Positions 1-8,927 of a DNA stretch of 64,000 bases are shown piece by piece. The stretch is taken from contig JABDCR010000004.1 in NCBI GenBank assembly GCA_013288015.1, positions 1 to 64,000 of the forward strand, read 5' to 3'. The DNA is from Bacteroidota bacterium (GTDB lineage Bacteria; Bacteroidota; Bacteroidia; B-17B0; Aurantibacillaceae). A program made the position numbers and the translations under genes. The notes under the pieces are model-generated. The model did no database searches. It was given only the letters and a program-made list of their open reading frames with translations, and was not told where the DNA came from. Every line of letters starts with the position of its first letter. Positions within the stretch are counted from its first letter, which is position 1.

Positions 1-60
1 TTAATTACACCTGAAAAATATATTGAGAGTAGTTTAAATAAACTAACAAAAAACAAGTAG
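1..60 (+). CDS. C-terminal tail of an upstream gene (partial)
   Basis: Frame 1 is open from the first base to a TAG at 58-60 and encodes 19 residues ending in KLTKNK. The short lysine/asparagine-rich end looks like a normal protein C-terminus, and the dsbD operon converges on it from the other strand. The rest of the gene lies outside the window, so no function can be given. A chance open frame of this length is possible. Confidence 0.4.
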   Translation, partial: LITPEKYIESSLNKLTKNK

Positions 61-80
61 CTTGGTAAGAAGAAATTTTT

Positions 81-425
81 TTAAGTAAGTATATCGTTCT
101 TTTTAAAATATTCTAATACAGCTTTTATCATCAGGTTGTTTTGCTCGGCAGCTTTTAAAAAAGGTAATTGTTCTTTAGTTTTAAAATGAGGCCATCCATC
201 CGCATCACGCCCTTCAAACTCGTAATAACCATAAGGTTCTAGTAAGGTGCAAATGGCAATGTGCATAATGTTCACTTTTTCATCTTTCTTAAATTTTTTG
301 TAGCCCATGCCAAGCTCTTGTACGCCCACTAAAAAAATAATAGCATGTAAATCGGGCTCCATGCCAAATTTTTCAGCAAGTGTTTCTTGCAATTGTGTCC
401 ACTCGCTTTTTGGCTTTTCTAACAT
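81..425 (-). CDS. conserved hypothetical protein, 114 aa
   Basis: A soluble protein without signal peptide or membrane segment, starting at the ATG at 425. It is rich in acidic and aromatic residues (E-F-E-G-R-D-A-D-G-W-P-H in the middle) and resembles small uncharacterised proteins that I recall as conserved in Bacteroidota. It begins 6 bp after the dsbD stop codon on the same strand, so it is probably the second gene of a dsbD operon. Function is unknown; a role linked to DsbD rests on position only. Confidence 0.7.
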   Translation of the reverse strand: MLEKPKSEWTQLQETLAEKFGMEPDLHAIIFLVGVQELGMGYKKFKKDEKVNIMHIAICTLLEPYGYYEFEGRDADGWPHFKTKEQLPFLKAAEQNNLMIKAVLEYFKKNDILT

Positions 426-431
426 GGTTTA

Positions 432-2495
432 TTAAGGATGCTTTTCTTTATATTTTAAAATAGAATTACTTAACCAAGTTTTAAAAACCGGTAAATCTTT
501 TCCTGTATCGTAGCCTATGCCGCTGTTGCTTAATAAACTTTCATCATCGTTTACAATTACATAATAGGGCTGCGAACTAATTTTGTATTTGCTTAGTTGC
601 ATAAAGCCCCATTTCATTCCTTCGGTTTCAAGTGTTACTTTATCTTCACCCCATTGCACATCTTTTTGCTCGGCTTTAGCCAATTCTTTTCTGTCATCAA
701 CAAATAAAGAAACAATAACTAAATCGTTAGCCAATATGTTTCTTATTTCAGGTTCAACCCAAACGTTATCTTCCATCTTACGACAATTAGCGCAAGCATG
801 CCCTGTAAAATCTATCATTAAAGGTTTATGAGCTTCCTTGGCGTAAGCTAGTGCACTTTCATAATCATTATGAAAAACTTTTAATCCATCCGGACCATCA
901 ATCATTTTTGCAGCTAAAGCAGATGAGCCGTTTTGATTAGATGATTGGACAACCGCCGCCGTTTGTGGTTTCCACTCGGCATAAGTGGTTGGTGGAATAA
1001 CGCCGCTTAATAATTTTAAAGGCGCACCCCATAAACCCGGAACCATGTAAACTGTAAATCCAAAAGCAAGTATGGCAAAAAATAAACGCGGTATAGTTAA
1101 AAATGCCGCTTCGGTATCATGACTTAATTTAAACCAGCCCATTAAATAAATGCCGGTTAAACCAAAAAGCACAATCCATAAAGTAAGAAATACTTCGCGA
1201 GTTAAAATATGCATGTCGTATACCAAATCTGCGTTCGATGCAAATTTTAAAGCCAAGGCTAACTCCAATAAACCTAAGGTAACTTTAACGGTGTTTAACC
1301 AGCCACCCGATTTTGGCATGCTTTGTAACCAGCTTGGTACAATAGCAAACAATCCAAATGGCAATGCAAAACCAAAACCGAAACCTAAAAAACCAAAAAA
1401 TGGTCCGGTAGGGGAGTTACTTACTAAGGGAATTAAATTACCGATAAAAATACCTGTACACGAAAATGACACCAGTGATAAAGTTGTTGCCATAAAAAAT
1501 ATGCCTATAAAACCACCTCTGTCACTTTGCGAATCTATTTTATTGAGCCATGAGTTAGGTAACACAATTTCAAACGCACCTAGAAAGCTGATGCCGAAAA
1601 TAATAAGCATGATAAAAAAGAAAATATTAAAAGTAGCGCTTGATGCTATAGCGTTTAAAGCGGTTTCGCCAAACACGGCAGTAATTAACAAACCTAATGC
1701 GGTATAAATAATAATAATACTAAGCATAAAAAATAAAGCCTCTTTAATAGCACCACTGCGTTTTTTATTACGCTTTAAAAAAAAACTTACATTCATTGGT
1801 ATCATAGGGAACACGCAAGGGGTAATTAATGCAGCTAAACCAAAACCAATGCCCTTTAAAAAAATTAACCACCAAGGTGTTTTTGTTTCGCTTTCGGTTT
1901 TTTCGGTTGTTTTAGTTTCTACTACCGGTGTTTTAACTTCGGTTGATGCTTGTACTTTTACAGTATCTTTTGTTAGAGTGTTTGTTGTTTTTGTACTTGT
2001 ATCTACAGCTGTTTTTTCAACTGATGAAGTTGCTGCTTGTTCTATACTAAGTGAAAACTTTTTAGCAGGTGGAAAAGTGCACATTTCATCCGTGCAGGTC
2101 TGAAATTCGTACTTACCTGTTACCGCAAATGTTTTATCAGTTTTTATTTTGATGCGTTGGGTAAAAGTGGCTTTGGTTTTAAAATAAGCTACCTGCATAT
2201 CAAACACCTTATCCATTTCCTGAATGGGCTTACTTTCTTTTAATTTACCAACGAGTTCGTAATCGGCAGATTTGTTTAATTCAATTCTGGTAGGGTTAGG
2301 GCCGTCACCTGTTTGATTGATAGAGTATATATGCCAGTCTTTTTCAATAGTGGCATTAAAAATAATATCGTATTCGGTAACTGATACTTTTTTAGATTCG
2401 ATTTTAAATTTTACCGGATTGGGTTCTTGCGCAAATGCATTTACATTGCTCAGCACAAGGACGAACAAAGCAATTTTAAACAATAATTTTTTCAT
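432..2495 (-). CDS. dsbD: thiol:disulfide interchange protein DsbD
   Basis: Carries electrons from cytoplasmic thioredoxin across the inner membrane to periplasmic thiol proteins. Layout: signal peptide (about 1-22), periplasmic alpha domain with the cysteine pair C134/C139 in TCTDEMC, a Thr/Lys-rich linker (about 155-205), a multi-helix membrane domain (about 208-500) with the two buried cysteines in LITPCVFP (C227) and SFSCTGIF, and a C-terminal thioredoxin domain with the redox motif CANC near residue 615. The length of 687 aa is usual for Bacteroidota. All three cysteine pairs are present, so it should be active. It leads a two-gene operon and diverges from sdhC. Confidence 0.95.
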   Translation of the reverse strand: MKKLLFKIALFVLVLSNVNAFAQEPNPVKFKIESKKVSVTEYDIIFNATIEKDWHIYSINQTGDGPNPTRIELNKSADYELVGKLKESKPIQEMDKVFDMQVAYFKTKATFTQRIKIKTDKTFAVTGKYEFQTCTDEMCTFPPAKKFSLSIEQAATSSVEKTAVDTSTKTTNTLTKDTVKVQASTEVKTPVVETKTTEKTESETKTPWWLIFLKGIGFGLAALITPCVFPMIPMNVSFFLKRNKKRSGAIKEALFFMLSIIIIYTALGLLITAVFGETALNAIASSATFNIFFFIMLIIFGISFLGAFEIVLPNSWLNKIDSQSDRGGFIGIFFMATTLSLVSFSCTGIFIGNLIPLVSNSPTGPFFGFLGFGFGFALPFGLFAIVPSWLQSMPKSGGWLNTVKVTLGLLELALALKFASNADLVYDMHILTREVFLTLWIVLFGLTGIYLMGWFKLSHDTEAAFLTIPRLFFAILAFGFTVYMVPGLWGAPLKLLSGVIPPTTYAEWKPQTAAVVQSSNQNGSSALAAKMIDGPDGLKVFHNDYESALAYAKEAHKPLMIDFTGHACANCRKMEDNVWVEPEIRNILANDLVIVSLFVDDRKELAKAEQKDVQWGEDKVTLETEGMKWGFMQLSKYKISSQPYYVIVNDDESLLSNSGIGYDTGKDLPVFKTWLSNSILKYKEKHP

Positions 2496-2655
2496 ACATG
2501 AGATTTGTCGGTTTCAAAGGTAAAAAATTACGAATTGAAAACGTTTTTTACAAAATCTTTATTTAGAAACATTATAAATTAACCTGTTCATATTTAAGGT
2601 TTGATATTACGGCTTTGGGTGTGTAAATTCGCCCTCGTTAAAATGTCTTTTAATT

Positions 2656-3321
2656 ATGAGCAAAGAAAATTTCCTTCAATCAAGTTTAGGTAGAAAATTA
2701 GTAATGGGTATAACGGGTTTATTCCTGATAACCTTTTTAATAGTGCATGTTGGCTGTAATGCCTGCATTTTTGCAAACGATGGCGGTGTGCTTTTTAACC
2801 AGGTTGCAGATTTTATGGCACATAACTTTTTTATACGAGTTATGGAAGTTGTATTGTTTGCAGGCATTTTTACGCACATGATACAAGCTTTATTACTTAC
2901 TTTAAAAAACCAAAAAGCCCGTCCTGTAAAATATGCAGTAACTAATGGCGCTGCTAACAGTAAATGGTACAGCCGCAGCATGGGTGTTTTAGGCTCGTTA
3001 TTATTAATGTTTTTTGTAATTCACTGGGCTCACTTTTGGGTTCCAACCAAAGTAGCTGTTTTTACTGGACAGCCTGAAAACACCTTTGAGCATATGAAAG
3101 AAATTTTCTCAAAAGAGTATGTGGTAACCATTTATTTATTGGGCATCATTTCGCTTTGCTACCACTTGTTGCATGGCTTTCCATCGGCTTTTCAAACAGT
3201 AGGTTTAAATAATAAAAAATATACGCCATTATTAAAAAAAACAGGGGCAATTTTTTCTATTACTGTTTGTTTGTTGTTCGCAGCTATGCCAATAACAGTG
3301 TATTTAGGAATCATTAAATAA
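2656..3321 (+). CDS. sdhC: succinate dehydrogenase cytochrome b subunit (b558 family)
   Basis: Membrane anchor of succinate:quinone oxidoreductase, taking electrons from SdhB to menaquinone through heme b. The 221 aa protein has five hydrophobic helices with histidines placed as heme ligands (LIVHVGC, FTHMIQA, VIHWAHFW, YHLLHGF). One large b-type subunit in place of separate SdhC and SdhD is typical of Bacteroidota. It is first in the sdhC-A-B operon; sdhA begins 24 bp after its stop codon. The 160-bp gap to the divergent dsbD must hold both promoters, but I found no perfect -7 box there. Confidence 0.95.
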   Translation: MSKENFLQSSLGRKLVMGITGLFLITFLIVHVGCNACIFANDGGVLFNQVADFMAHNFFIRVMEVVLFAGIFTHMIQALLLTLKNQKARPVKYAVTNGAANSKWYSRSMGVLGSLLLMFFVIHWAHFWVPTKVAVFTGQPENTFEHMKEIFSKEYVVTIYLLGIISLCYHLLHGFPSAFQTVGLNNKKYTPLLKKTGAIFSITVCLLFAAMPITVYLGIIK

Positions 3322-3345
3322 TTTAAGAATTTAAAAGTTTTATAT

Positions 3346-5334
3346 ATGGCAACTTCACCAAAATTAGACGCTAAAGTCCCAAAAGGAGAGATAGACCAAA
3401 AATGGAGCAAATACCGCTCTACCGTTCACTTAGTTAACCCGGCTAACAAACGTAGCCTAGAGGTTATCATTGTAGGTTCTGGCTTAGCAGGTGCATCAGC
3501 GGCAGCTTCGTTAGCCGAGATGGGATATAAAGTAAAAGTATTTTGTTTTCAAGATTCTCCTCGTCGTGCACACTCAATTGCTGCACAAGGTGGTATAAAT
3601 GCCGCAAAAAATTATCAAAATGATGGTGATAGCGTTTATCGTTTATTTTATGACACTATTAAAGGTGGCGATTATCGTGCCCGAGAAGGAAATGTTCATC
3701 GTTTAGCTGAGGTTTCAGGTAACATCATTGACCAATGTGTAGCGCAAGGTGTACCATTTGCCCGCGAATATGGCGGAGTGTTAAGTAACCGTTCGTTTGG
3801 TGGTACACAGGTACAACGTACATTTTATGCAGCCGGGCAAACCGGACAACAATTATTATTAGGAGCCTATAGTGCCTTACAACGCCAAGTTGGAATGGGT
3901 GCTGTTAAATTATATGCCCGTCATGAAATGTTAGATGTGGTAAACATTGATGGTAAATGCCGAGGCATTATTGCCAGAGATTTAATTACAGGAAAATTAG
4001 AGAGACATTTTGGGCATGCAGTTTTAATTGCATCAGGAGGATACGGAAACGTATTTTATCTTTCTACCAACGCAATGGGAAGTAACGTTACTGCTGCTTG
4101 GAAAGCACATAAAAAAGGAGCCTTTTTTGGTAACCCATGCTACACACAAATTCACCCAACTTGTATTCCTGTTAGTGGCGACCATCAGTCAAAATTAACA
4201 TTGATGTCCGAATCACTTCGTAACGACGGACGTATTTGGGTTCCTAAAAAAGCAGGTGATACTCGCAAGCCAAGCGAAATTCCGGAAGAAGAAAGAGATT
4301 ATTATTTAGAGCGTCGTTATCCTGCCTTTGGTAACCTGGTGCCACGCGATGTGGCATCACGTGCAGCCAAAGAGCGTTGCGATGCAGGTTTTGGTGTTGG
4401 CGCAAGTAAACTAGCCGTGTATTTAGATTTCTCAGCTAACATGATGCGCTATGGACAAATTGAAGCCAATAAACAAAACATACACAACCCTACTAAAGAA
4501 AAAATACGTGAGCTGGGTATGGCTGTAGTGAAGGAGAAATATGGTAACCTGTTTGATATGTACAAACAAATAACAGGCGAAGATCCATATGAAATTCCTA
4601 TGCGCATTTACCCTGCAGTGCATTACACTATGGGTGGCCTTTGGGTTGATTATAATTTGATGACTACTGTACCGGGCTTATACGCTTTAGGAGAAGCTAA
4701 CTTCTCTGACCACGGAGCTAACCGCCTTGGAGCATCTGCTTTAATGCAAGGTTTAGCTGATGGTTATTTTGTTATACCATATACTATCGGAGATTATTTA
4801 TCGGAAGAAATTCGTACCAAAGCAATTGCTACCGACCACGAAGCTTTTGTAAAAGCAGAAGCGGAAGTACAAGAGCGTATCAATAAACTGATGACGATTA
4901 AAGGAACAAAATCTGTAGATCATTTTCATAAACAATTGGGTAAAATTATGTGGGATAAGTGCGGAATGGCACGTAACGCCGCAGGTTTAAAACAAGCGAT
5001 AGAAGAAATTAAAAAACTACGCGAAGATTTTTGGAAAGATGTACGCGTTACCGGTGAGGCTAACGAATTTAATCCTGAATTAGAAAAAGCAGGCCGTGTG
5101 GCCGATTTCTTAGAACTTGGCGAGTTAATGTGTATGGATGCATTAAACCGTAACGAAAGTTGTGGCGGGCATTTCCGGGAAGAGTACCAAACTGAAGAAG
5201 GAGAAGCAAAACGCGACGATGATAATTTTGCTTACGTTGCTGCTTGGGAAAATAAAGGAAACAACGCTTGGGAATTGCATAAAGAAGAATTGATATTTGA
5301 GAATATAAAAATTGCTGCACGTTCATATAAATAA
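3346..5334 (+). CDS. sdhA: succinate dehydrogenase flavoprotein subunit
   Basis: Oxidises succinate to fumarate with covalently bound FAD. The dinucleotide-binding glycine motif [17 protein letters not shown] is at about 44-60, and the histidine that binds FAD is H76 in [11 protein letters not shown]. The substrate-site sequences [10 protein letters not shown] and [14 protein letters not shown] are present. At 662 aa it matches the longer fumarate reductase-like flavoproteins of Bacteroidota. It is the middle gene of the operon; sdhB starts 6 bp after its stop. Confidence 0.97.
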   Translation: MATSPKLDAKVPKGEIDQKWSKYRSTVHLVNPANKRSLEVIIVGSGLAGASAAASLAEMGYKVKVFCFQDSPRRAHSIAAQGGINAAKNYQNDGDSVYRLFYDTIKGGDYRAREGNVHRLAEVSGNIIDQCVAQGVPFAREYGGVLSNRSFGGTQVQRTFYAAGQTGQQLLLGAYSALQRQVGMGAVKLYARHEMLDVVNIDGKCRGIIARDLITGKLERHFGHAVLIASGGYGNVFYLSTNAMGSNVTAAWKAHKKGAFFGNPCYTQIHPTCIPVSGDHQSKLTLMSESLRNDGRIWVPKKAGDTRKPSEIPEEERDYYLERRYPAFGNLVPRDVASRAAKERCDAGFGVGASKLAVYLDFSANMMRYGQIEANKQNIHNPTKEKIRELGMAVVKEKYGNLFDMYKQITGEDPYEIPMRIYPAVHYTMGGLWVDYNLMTTVPGLYALGEANFSDHGANRLGASALMQGLADGYFVIPYTIGDYLSEEIRTKAIATDHEAFVKAEAEVQERINKLMTIKGTKSVDHFHKQLGKIMWDKCGMARNAAGLKQAIEEIKKLREDFWKDVRVTGEANEFNPELEKAGRVADFLELGELMCMDALNRNESCGGHFREEYQTEEGEAKRDDDNFAYVAAWENKGNNAWELHKEELIFENIKIAARSYK

Positions 5335-5340
5335 AAAGCT

Positions 5341-6105
5341 ATGAGTCACGGAAACATGAATTTGACCTTAAAGGTTTGGAAACAAAAAAACAAAGACGCT
5401 AAAGGCGCTTTAGAAACATATCAGGTAAAAGGCATTTCGCCTGACATGAGTTTTTTAGAAATGTTTGATGTGCTTAACGAGCAACTGATAACAGAAGGAA
5501 AAGACCCTATTGCATTTGATCACGATTGCCGCGAGGGCATTTGTGGCATGTGTAGTATGTTTATTAATGGCCGTCCACACGGGCCTGTAAAAGGAGTTAC
5601 AACTTGTCAGTTACACATGCGTAGTTTTAAGGATGGTGATACTATTGTGGTTGAACCGTGGCGCAGTACGGCTTTCCCTATTGTGAAAGATTTAGCAGTT
5701 GATAGAAGTGCTTTTGATAGAGTTATTGCAGCAGGTGGTTTCGTGTCAGTAAACACGGGTAATGCAAAAGATGCTAATAATATTTTAATTAATAAAGACG
5801 ATGCCGATGATGCATTTAATGCAGCAGCTTGCATTGGTTGTGGTGCTTGTGTAGCTACTTGCAAAAATGGTTCGGCTATGTTATTTGTATCGGCAAAAGT
5901 TTCTCAATTAGCCTTGTTACCACAAGGGCAAATTGAAAAAGAAGCACGTGTACTTAGCATGGTAGGCCAAATGGATGATGAAGGTTTTGGTGCATGCAGC
6001 GTAACCGGTGCTTGCGAAATAGAATGCCCTAAAGGAATTTCGTTAGAAAATATTGCACGCATGAATAGAGAATTTTTAGGTGCAAATATTAAGTCAAAAC
6101 ATTAA
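5341..6105 (+). CDS. sdhB: succinate dehydrogenase iron-sulfur subunit
   Basis: Passes electrons from FAD to the membrane quinone site through three iron-sulfur clusters. The 2Fe-2S cysteines are C63, C68 and C71 in [10 protein letters not shown] 4Fe-4S motif [11 protein letters not shown] lies at about 160-172, and the 3Fe-4S region [16 protein letters not shown] near 220-235. The 254 aa length is normal. It closes the sdhCAB operon and is followed by a strong terminator hairpin. Confidence 0.97.
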   Translation: MSHGNMNLTLKVWKQKNKDAKGALETYQVKGISPDMSFLEMFDVLNEQLITEGKDPIAFDHDCREGICGMCSMFINGRPHGPVKGVTTCQLHMRSFKDGDTIVVEPWRSTAFPIVKDLAVDRSAFDRVIAAGGFVSVNTGNAKDANNILINKDDADDAFNAAACIGCGACVATCKNGSAMLFVSAKVSQLALLPQGQIEKEARVLSMVGQMDDEGFGACSVTGACEIECPKGISLENIARMNREFLGANIKSKH

Positions 6106-6133
6106 TAAATAGTAGATAATATTTTTACTAAAA

Positions 6134-6166
6134 AACGGCCAACTTCTATAGTTGGCTGTTTTGTTT
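6134..6166 (+). terminator. rho-independent terminator after sdhB
   Basis: Stem AACGGCCAAC (6134-6143) and GTTGGCTGTT (6151-6160) with a 7-base loop; ten pairs, one a G-T wobble, followed by TTGTTTT. Ends the sdhCAB transcript. Confidence 0.85.
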
Positions 6167-6247
6167 TCCTTAAATCGTAAAAAATCGACGCTTTGTCGAT
6201 TTTAGCGTTAAAAAAAACGCCAATTTGCTTGTTTTCTTTATAAAAAT

Positions 6248-6278
6248 TTGCTTTTAAATAAACTATTTTATACAATTG
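6248..6278 (+). promoter_or_regulatory. putative promoter of the first M43 protease gene
   Basis: TTG at 6248-6250, 20 bases, then TACAATTG at 6271-6278, one base off the Bacteroidota -7 consensus TAnnTTTG. The block from the TTG to the start codon is repeated almost unchanged upstream of the second protease gene, which supports its being functional. Confidence 0.45.
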
Positions 6279-6306
6279 TAGTAATCAAATCACTAACAAA
6301 AAACAA

Positions 6307-8760
6307 ATGAAAAAAACACTACTAACAACAACGGCTATTGCTTTGCTTTCAGCAGGTGTAATGGCTCAGGGTTCCCTGAATTTAGGGAAACAGGTTAAAA
6401 AAGCAAAGATACTGGTTAATGCTCAAACTGGAAATCCTGTGCTTAACGGAGGAATGAAAATAACTAATCGTTGTGGAACTGTGGCGCCTTCAGCGCAATG
6501 GGATAATGAGTTTAACCAGCAGGTTGAAGCATATAAAGCTAAACTTGAAAATGATATGCTAAATGGCAGAACAACAGCTACTACTTTTACTATTCCAATT
6601 ATATTCCATATCATACATGGTGGTCAGGCAGAAGGCACCTACCCAAACATTAATAAATTACAGGTAGCTTCACAAATTACTGTTTTAAATCAGGATTATG
6701 GTGGAACAGGATTTAATACAAGCACATATCCTGCAACTGCTTTTCAAGCGTATGCTGCAGCTGCTACAAATAGCGTATCTGCAGCCAGTAAAGATGGTAG
6801 TGGTCGTGTAGCTATTGCTAATACAGGCATTACATTTTGTGCTGCTACAAAAGATCCTAATGGAAATACTTTAGCGGAGCCAGGGATTGATAGGGTAAAC
6901 TTTAGAACTAAAGGATGGAAAAATCCTGATTCAACTATTTATAATACAACAACAACATTTCAAGCTTATATAGATGGTACTATTAAACCGGGCACAATTT
7001 GGGATAATACTAAATATTTTAACGTTTGGTTAACCGACGAAAATGCGAATGTTGGTCTTTTAGGTTACTCAACATTTCCTCCAAGCAGTACTTTAACAGG
7101 TCTTTCTGCACCTTATGGAACTACTACTACAGATGGTTGCTGGTTTTGGACCAAAGTGTGCGGTTCAAAAAATATTTATCCAACTGGAACTTACGACCCA
7201 ACTTATTGCTATGGTCGTACTATTTGTCATGAGTGTGGTCACTATTTAGGCTTACGTCACCCTTGGGGAGACAACGGTCAGTGTGGTGCAACAGATTATT
7301 GCAATGATACTCCTCCGGAACAAGGAACCGCAGGTCCTCCGGCTGGTTGTTATTATGGAACACCAACTTATCCTTCTCAACCGAATACTTGTACTTTTGG
7401 TGGACAAACAAATACCAATGGTGATATGTTTATGAATATTATGGATTATACAGATGATGTAGCTATGTATATGTTTACAAACGACCAAGCAATTCGCATG
7501 CAAACAGCTTTAACAAACTCTCCATATCGTAGTGGCTTAACAGCATCATCTGCTAACTTATGTACGGGTTCTGCTACAGTTACTCCCGTGGCTGGTTTTA
7601 CATTCCCTTCTTCTATTTGTGCAAACGTTGCAGCAGCTTTTTCTGATGCTTCAACAGGACCTGCGGCTACTTATACCTGGTCTTCTGCTCCAAGCACCGG
7701 TGTTACTATAACAACTGTTAACTCTGCTAATCCTAGCATTACATTTGCAGCGGCGGGTACTTATACAATTACGCAAAGTGTTACTAATACAGCGGGTAGC
7801 AACTCAGCATCACATACAGTTACTGTAACATCATGTACTATATCTAGTTGCGATACATTAGGAAACATAGTTGCTGCAGATACTTTAACTATATATACCG
7901 GATATACTGGTTATATTGCTGGTAATGGTTCGGTTGCAACATCAACTGCTACTCCCCCTTCTACTTTAAGCTCAAAAACAATAGGTGAAACATTTGCTCA
8001 AGCAACTTTCCCTTCAAATACATCAGTTAAAGGTGCCATATTATTATTTTATTCAGATGCTACTAATAACCTTGGTACAAAAGGAACAAGTACTTTAACT
8101 TTAAAAATGACTGGTACAACTACCGGTACATCTGGCATTATACCAAATGCAACTGCGGCGGCTACACAAACACTAAGTTTATCTTCTGTAATGTCGTCTC
8201 CAAATACAGTAGGCCCTGATTATGCCGGAAACCAAATGTATGATTTTACAGGTATTATGAAAGCTTATCCTGTTATGTTCTCTTCGGCTATACCGGTGCC
8301 TAGTACATTTGCGTTAACATTATCATTGCCTACAGTTGCGTCAGATACAGCTGTTCTGTTTTCTAATACAGGGCATGTTACTACTGCAGCAACAGCTTGT
8401 GTGCAATATGGTGCTACTTGGTATAATACAAGTGTATTTAGCCTTAATTTATCTTTTGGTATAATTCCAATTGTTTGCCCAACTGTGGGCATTGAGCAAA
8501 ATCACTTAGGAAATAACATTAATTTGTTCCCTAACCCAAATAACGGGCAGTTTAATTTTGCTGTTACTTTACCTGAAGCAACTAACTTAAACTTTACAAT
8601 TGTAAACATGTTAGGTCAAATTGTTTATACTAAATCAGAAAATAACATAATGAATGCTGTGTTAAGCTGCGATTTATCGCACTTGGCAAAAGGTGTTTAT
8701 TATGCAAATATTACTGATAGCAAAAACAATAAAACCGTTAAAAAAATTATTATTGAATAA
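6307..8760 (+). CDS. secreted M43-family zinc metalloprotease with PKD and T9SS sorting domain
   Basis: A secreted protease of the pappalysin (M43) type, probably outer-surface or extracellular. It has a signal peptide (1-20, ending VMAQ), a propeptide-like stretch, and the catalytic zinc motif HECGHYLGLRH with H308, E309, H312 and H318. A Met-turn MNIMDY follows about 70 residues later. A PKD-like domain lies at about 425-511, then a beta-rich region to about 730. A type A T9SS sorting domain starts at INLFPNPNNGQF near 738 and ends KKIIIE. Its tandem paralogue follows directly. Substrate is unknown. Confidence 0.9.
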   Translation: MKKTLLTTTAIALLSAGVMAQGSLNLGKQVKKAKILVNAQTGNPVLNGGMKITNRCGTVAPSAQWDNEFNQQVEAYKAKLENDMLNGRTTATTFTIPIIFHIIHGGQAEGTYPNINKLQVASQITVLNQDYGGTGFNTSTYPATAFQAYAAAATNSVSAASKDGSGRVAIANTGITFCAATKDPNGNTLAEPGIDRVNFRTKGWKNPDSTIYNTTTTFQAYIDGTIKPGTIWDNTKYFNVWLTDENANVGLLGYSTFPPSSTLTGLSAPYGTTTTDGCWFWTKVCGSKNIYPTGTYDPTYCYGRTICHECGHYLGLRHPWGDNGQCGATDYCNDTPPEQGTAGPPAGCYYGTPTYPSQPNTCTFGGQTNTNGDMFMNIMDYTDDVAMYMFTNDQAIRMQTALTNSPYRSGLTASSANLCTGSATVTPVAGFTFPSSICANVAAAFSDASTGPAATYTWSSAPSTGVTITTVNSANPSITFAAAGTYTITQSVTNTAGSNSASHTVTVTSCTISSCDTLGNIVAADTLTIYTGYTGYIAGNGSVATSTATPPSTLSSKTIGETFAQATFPSNTSVKGAILLFYSDATNNLGTKGTSTLTLKMTGTTTGTSGIIPNATAAATQTLSLSSVMSSPNTVGPDYAGNQMYDFTGIMKAYPVMFSSAIPVPSTFALTLSLPTVASDTAVLFSNTGHVTTAATACVQYGATWYNTSVFSLNLSFGIIPIVCPTVGIEQNHLGNNINLFPNPNNGQFNFAVTLPEATNLNFTIVNMLGQIVYTKSENNIMNAVLSCDLSHLAKGVYYANITDSKNNKTVKKIIIE

Positions 8761-8790
8761 TTAATTTAGTATTTAGTTAATTAAATACAG

Positions 8791-8825
8791 AAAGCCGCTT
8801 CAAGCAATTGAAGCGGCTTTTTATT
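8791..8825 (+). terminator. rho-independent terminator of the first M43 gene
   Basis: Perfect 11-bp stem AAAGCCGCTTC (8791-8801) / GAAGCGGCTTT (8810-8820), loop AAGCAATT, then a T-rich tract. Nearly identical to the terminator of the neighbouring paralogue. Confidence 0.9.
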
Positions 8826-8868
8826 GCTATGTTAAAAAGCTTCATTCGTCTTTTTTTGATAGAATAAT

Positions 8869-8899
8869 TTGCTTTTAGATAAACTATTTTATACAATTG
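8869..8899 (+). promoter_or_regulatory. putative promoter of the second M43 protease gene
   Basis: Copy of the 6248-6278 promoter with the same 20-base spacing: TTG at 8869-8871 and TACAATTG at 8892-8899. Only a few bases differ between the two copies up to the start codon, so both genes are probably expressed together. Confidence 0.45.
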
Positions 8900-8927
8900 C
8901 AGTAATCAAACCACTAACTAAAAACAA

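Noticed and set aside
1150..1707. 185-aa open frame antisense to dsbD
   Set aside because: It mirrors the codon pattern of dsbD, is Lys/Pro-rich without domains, and lies wholly inside a clear gene.
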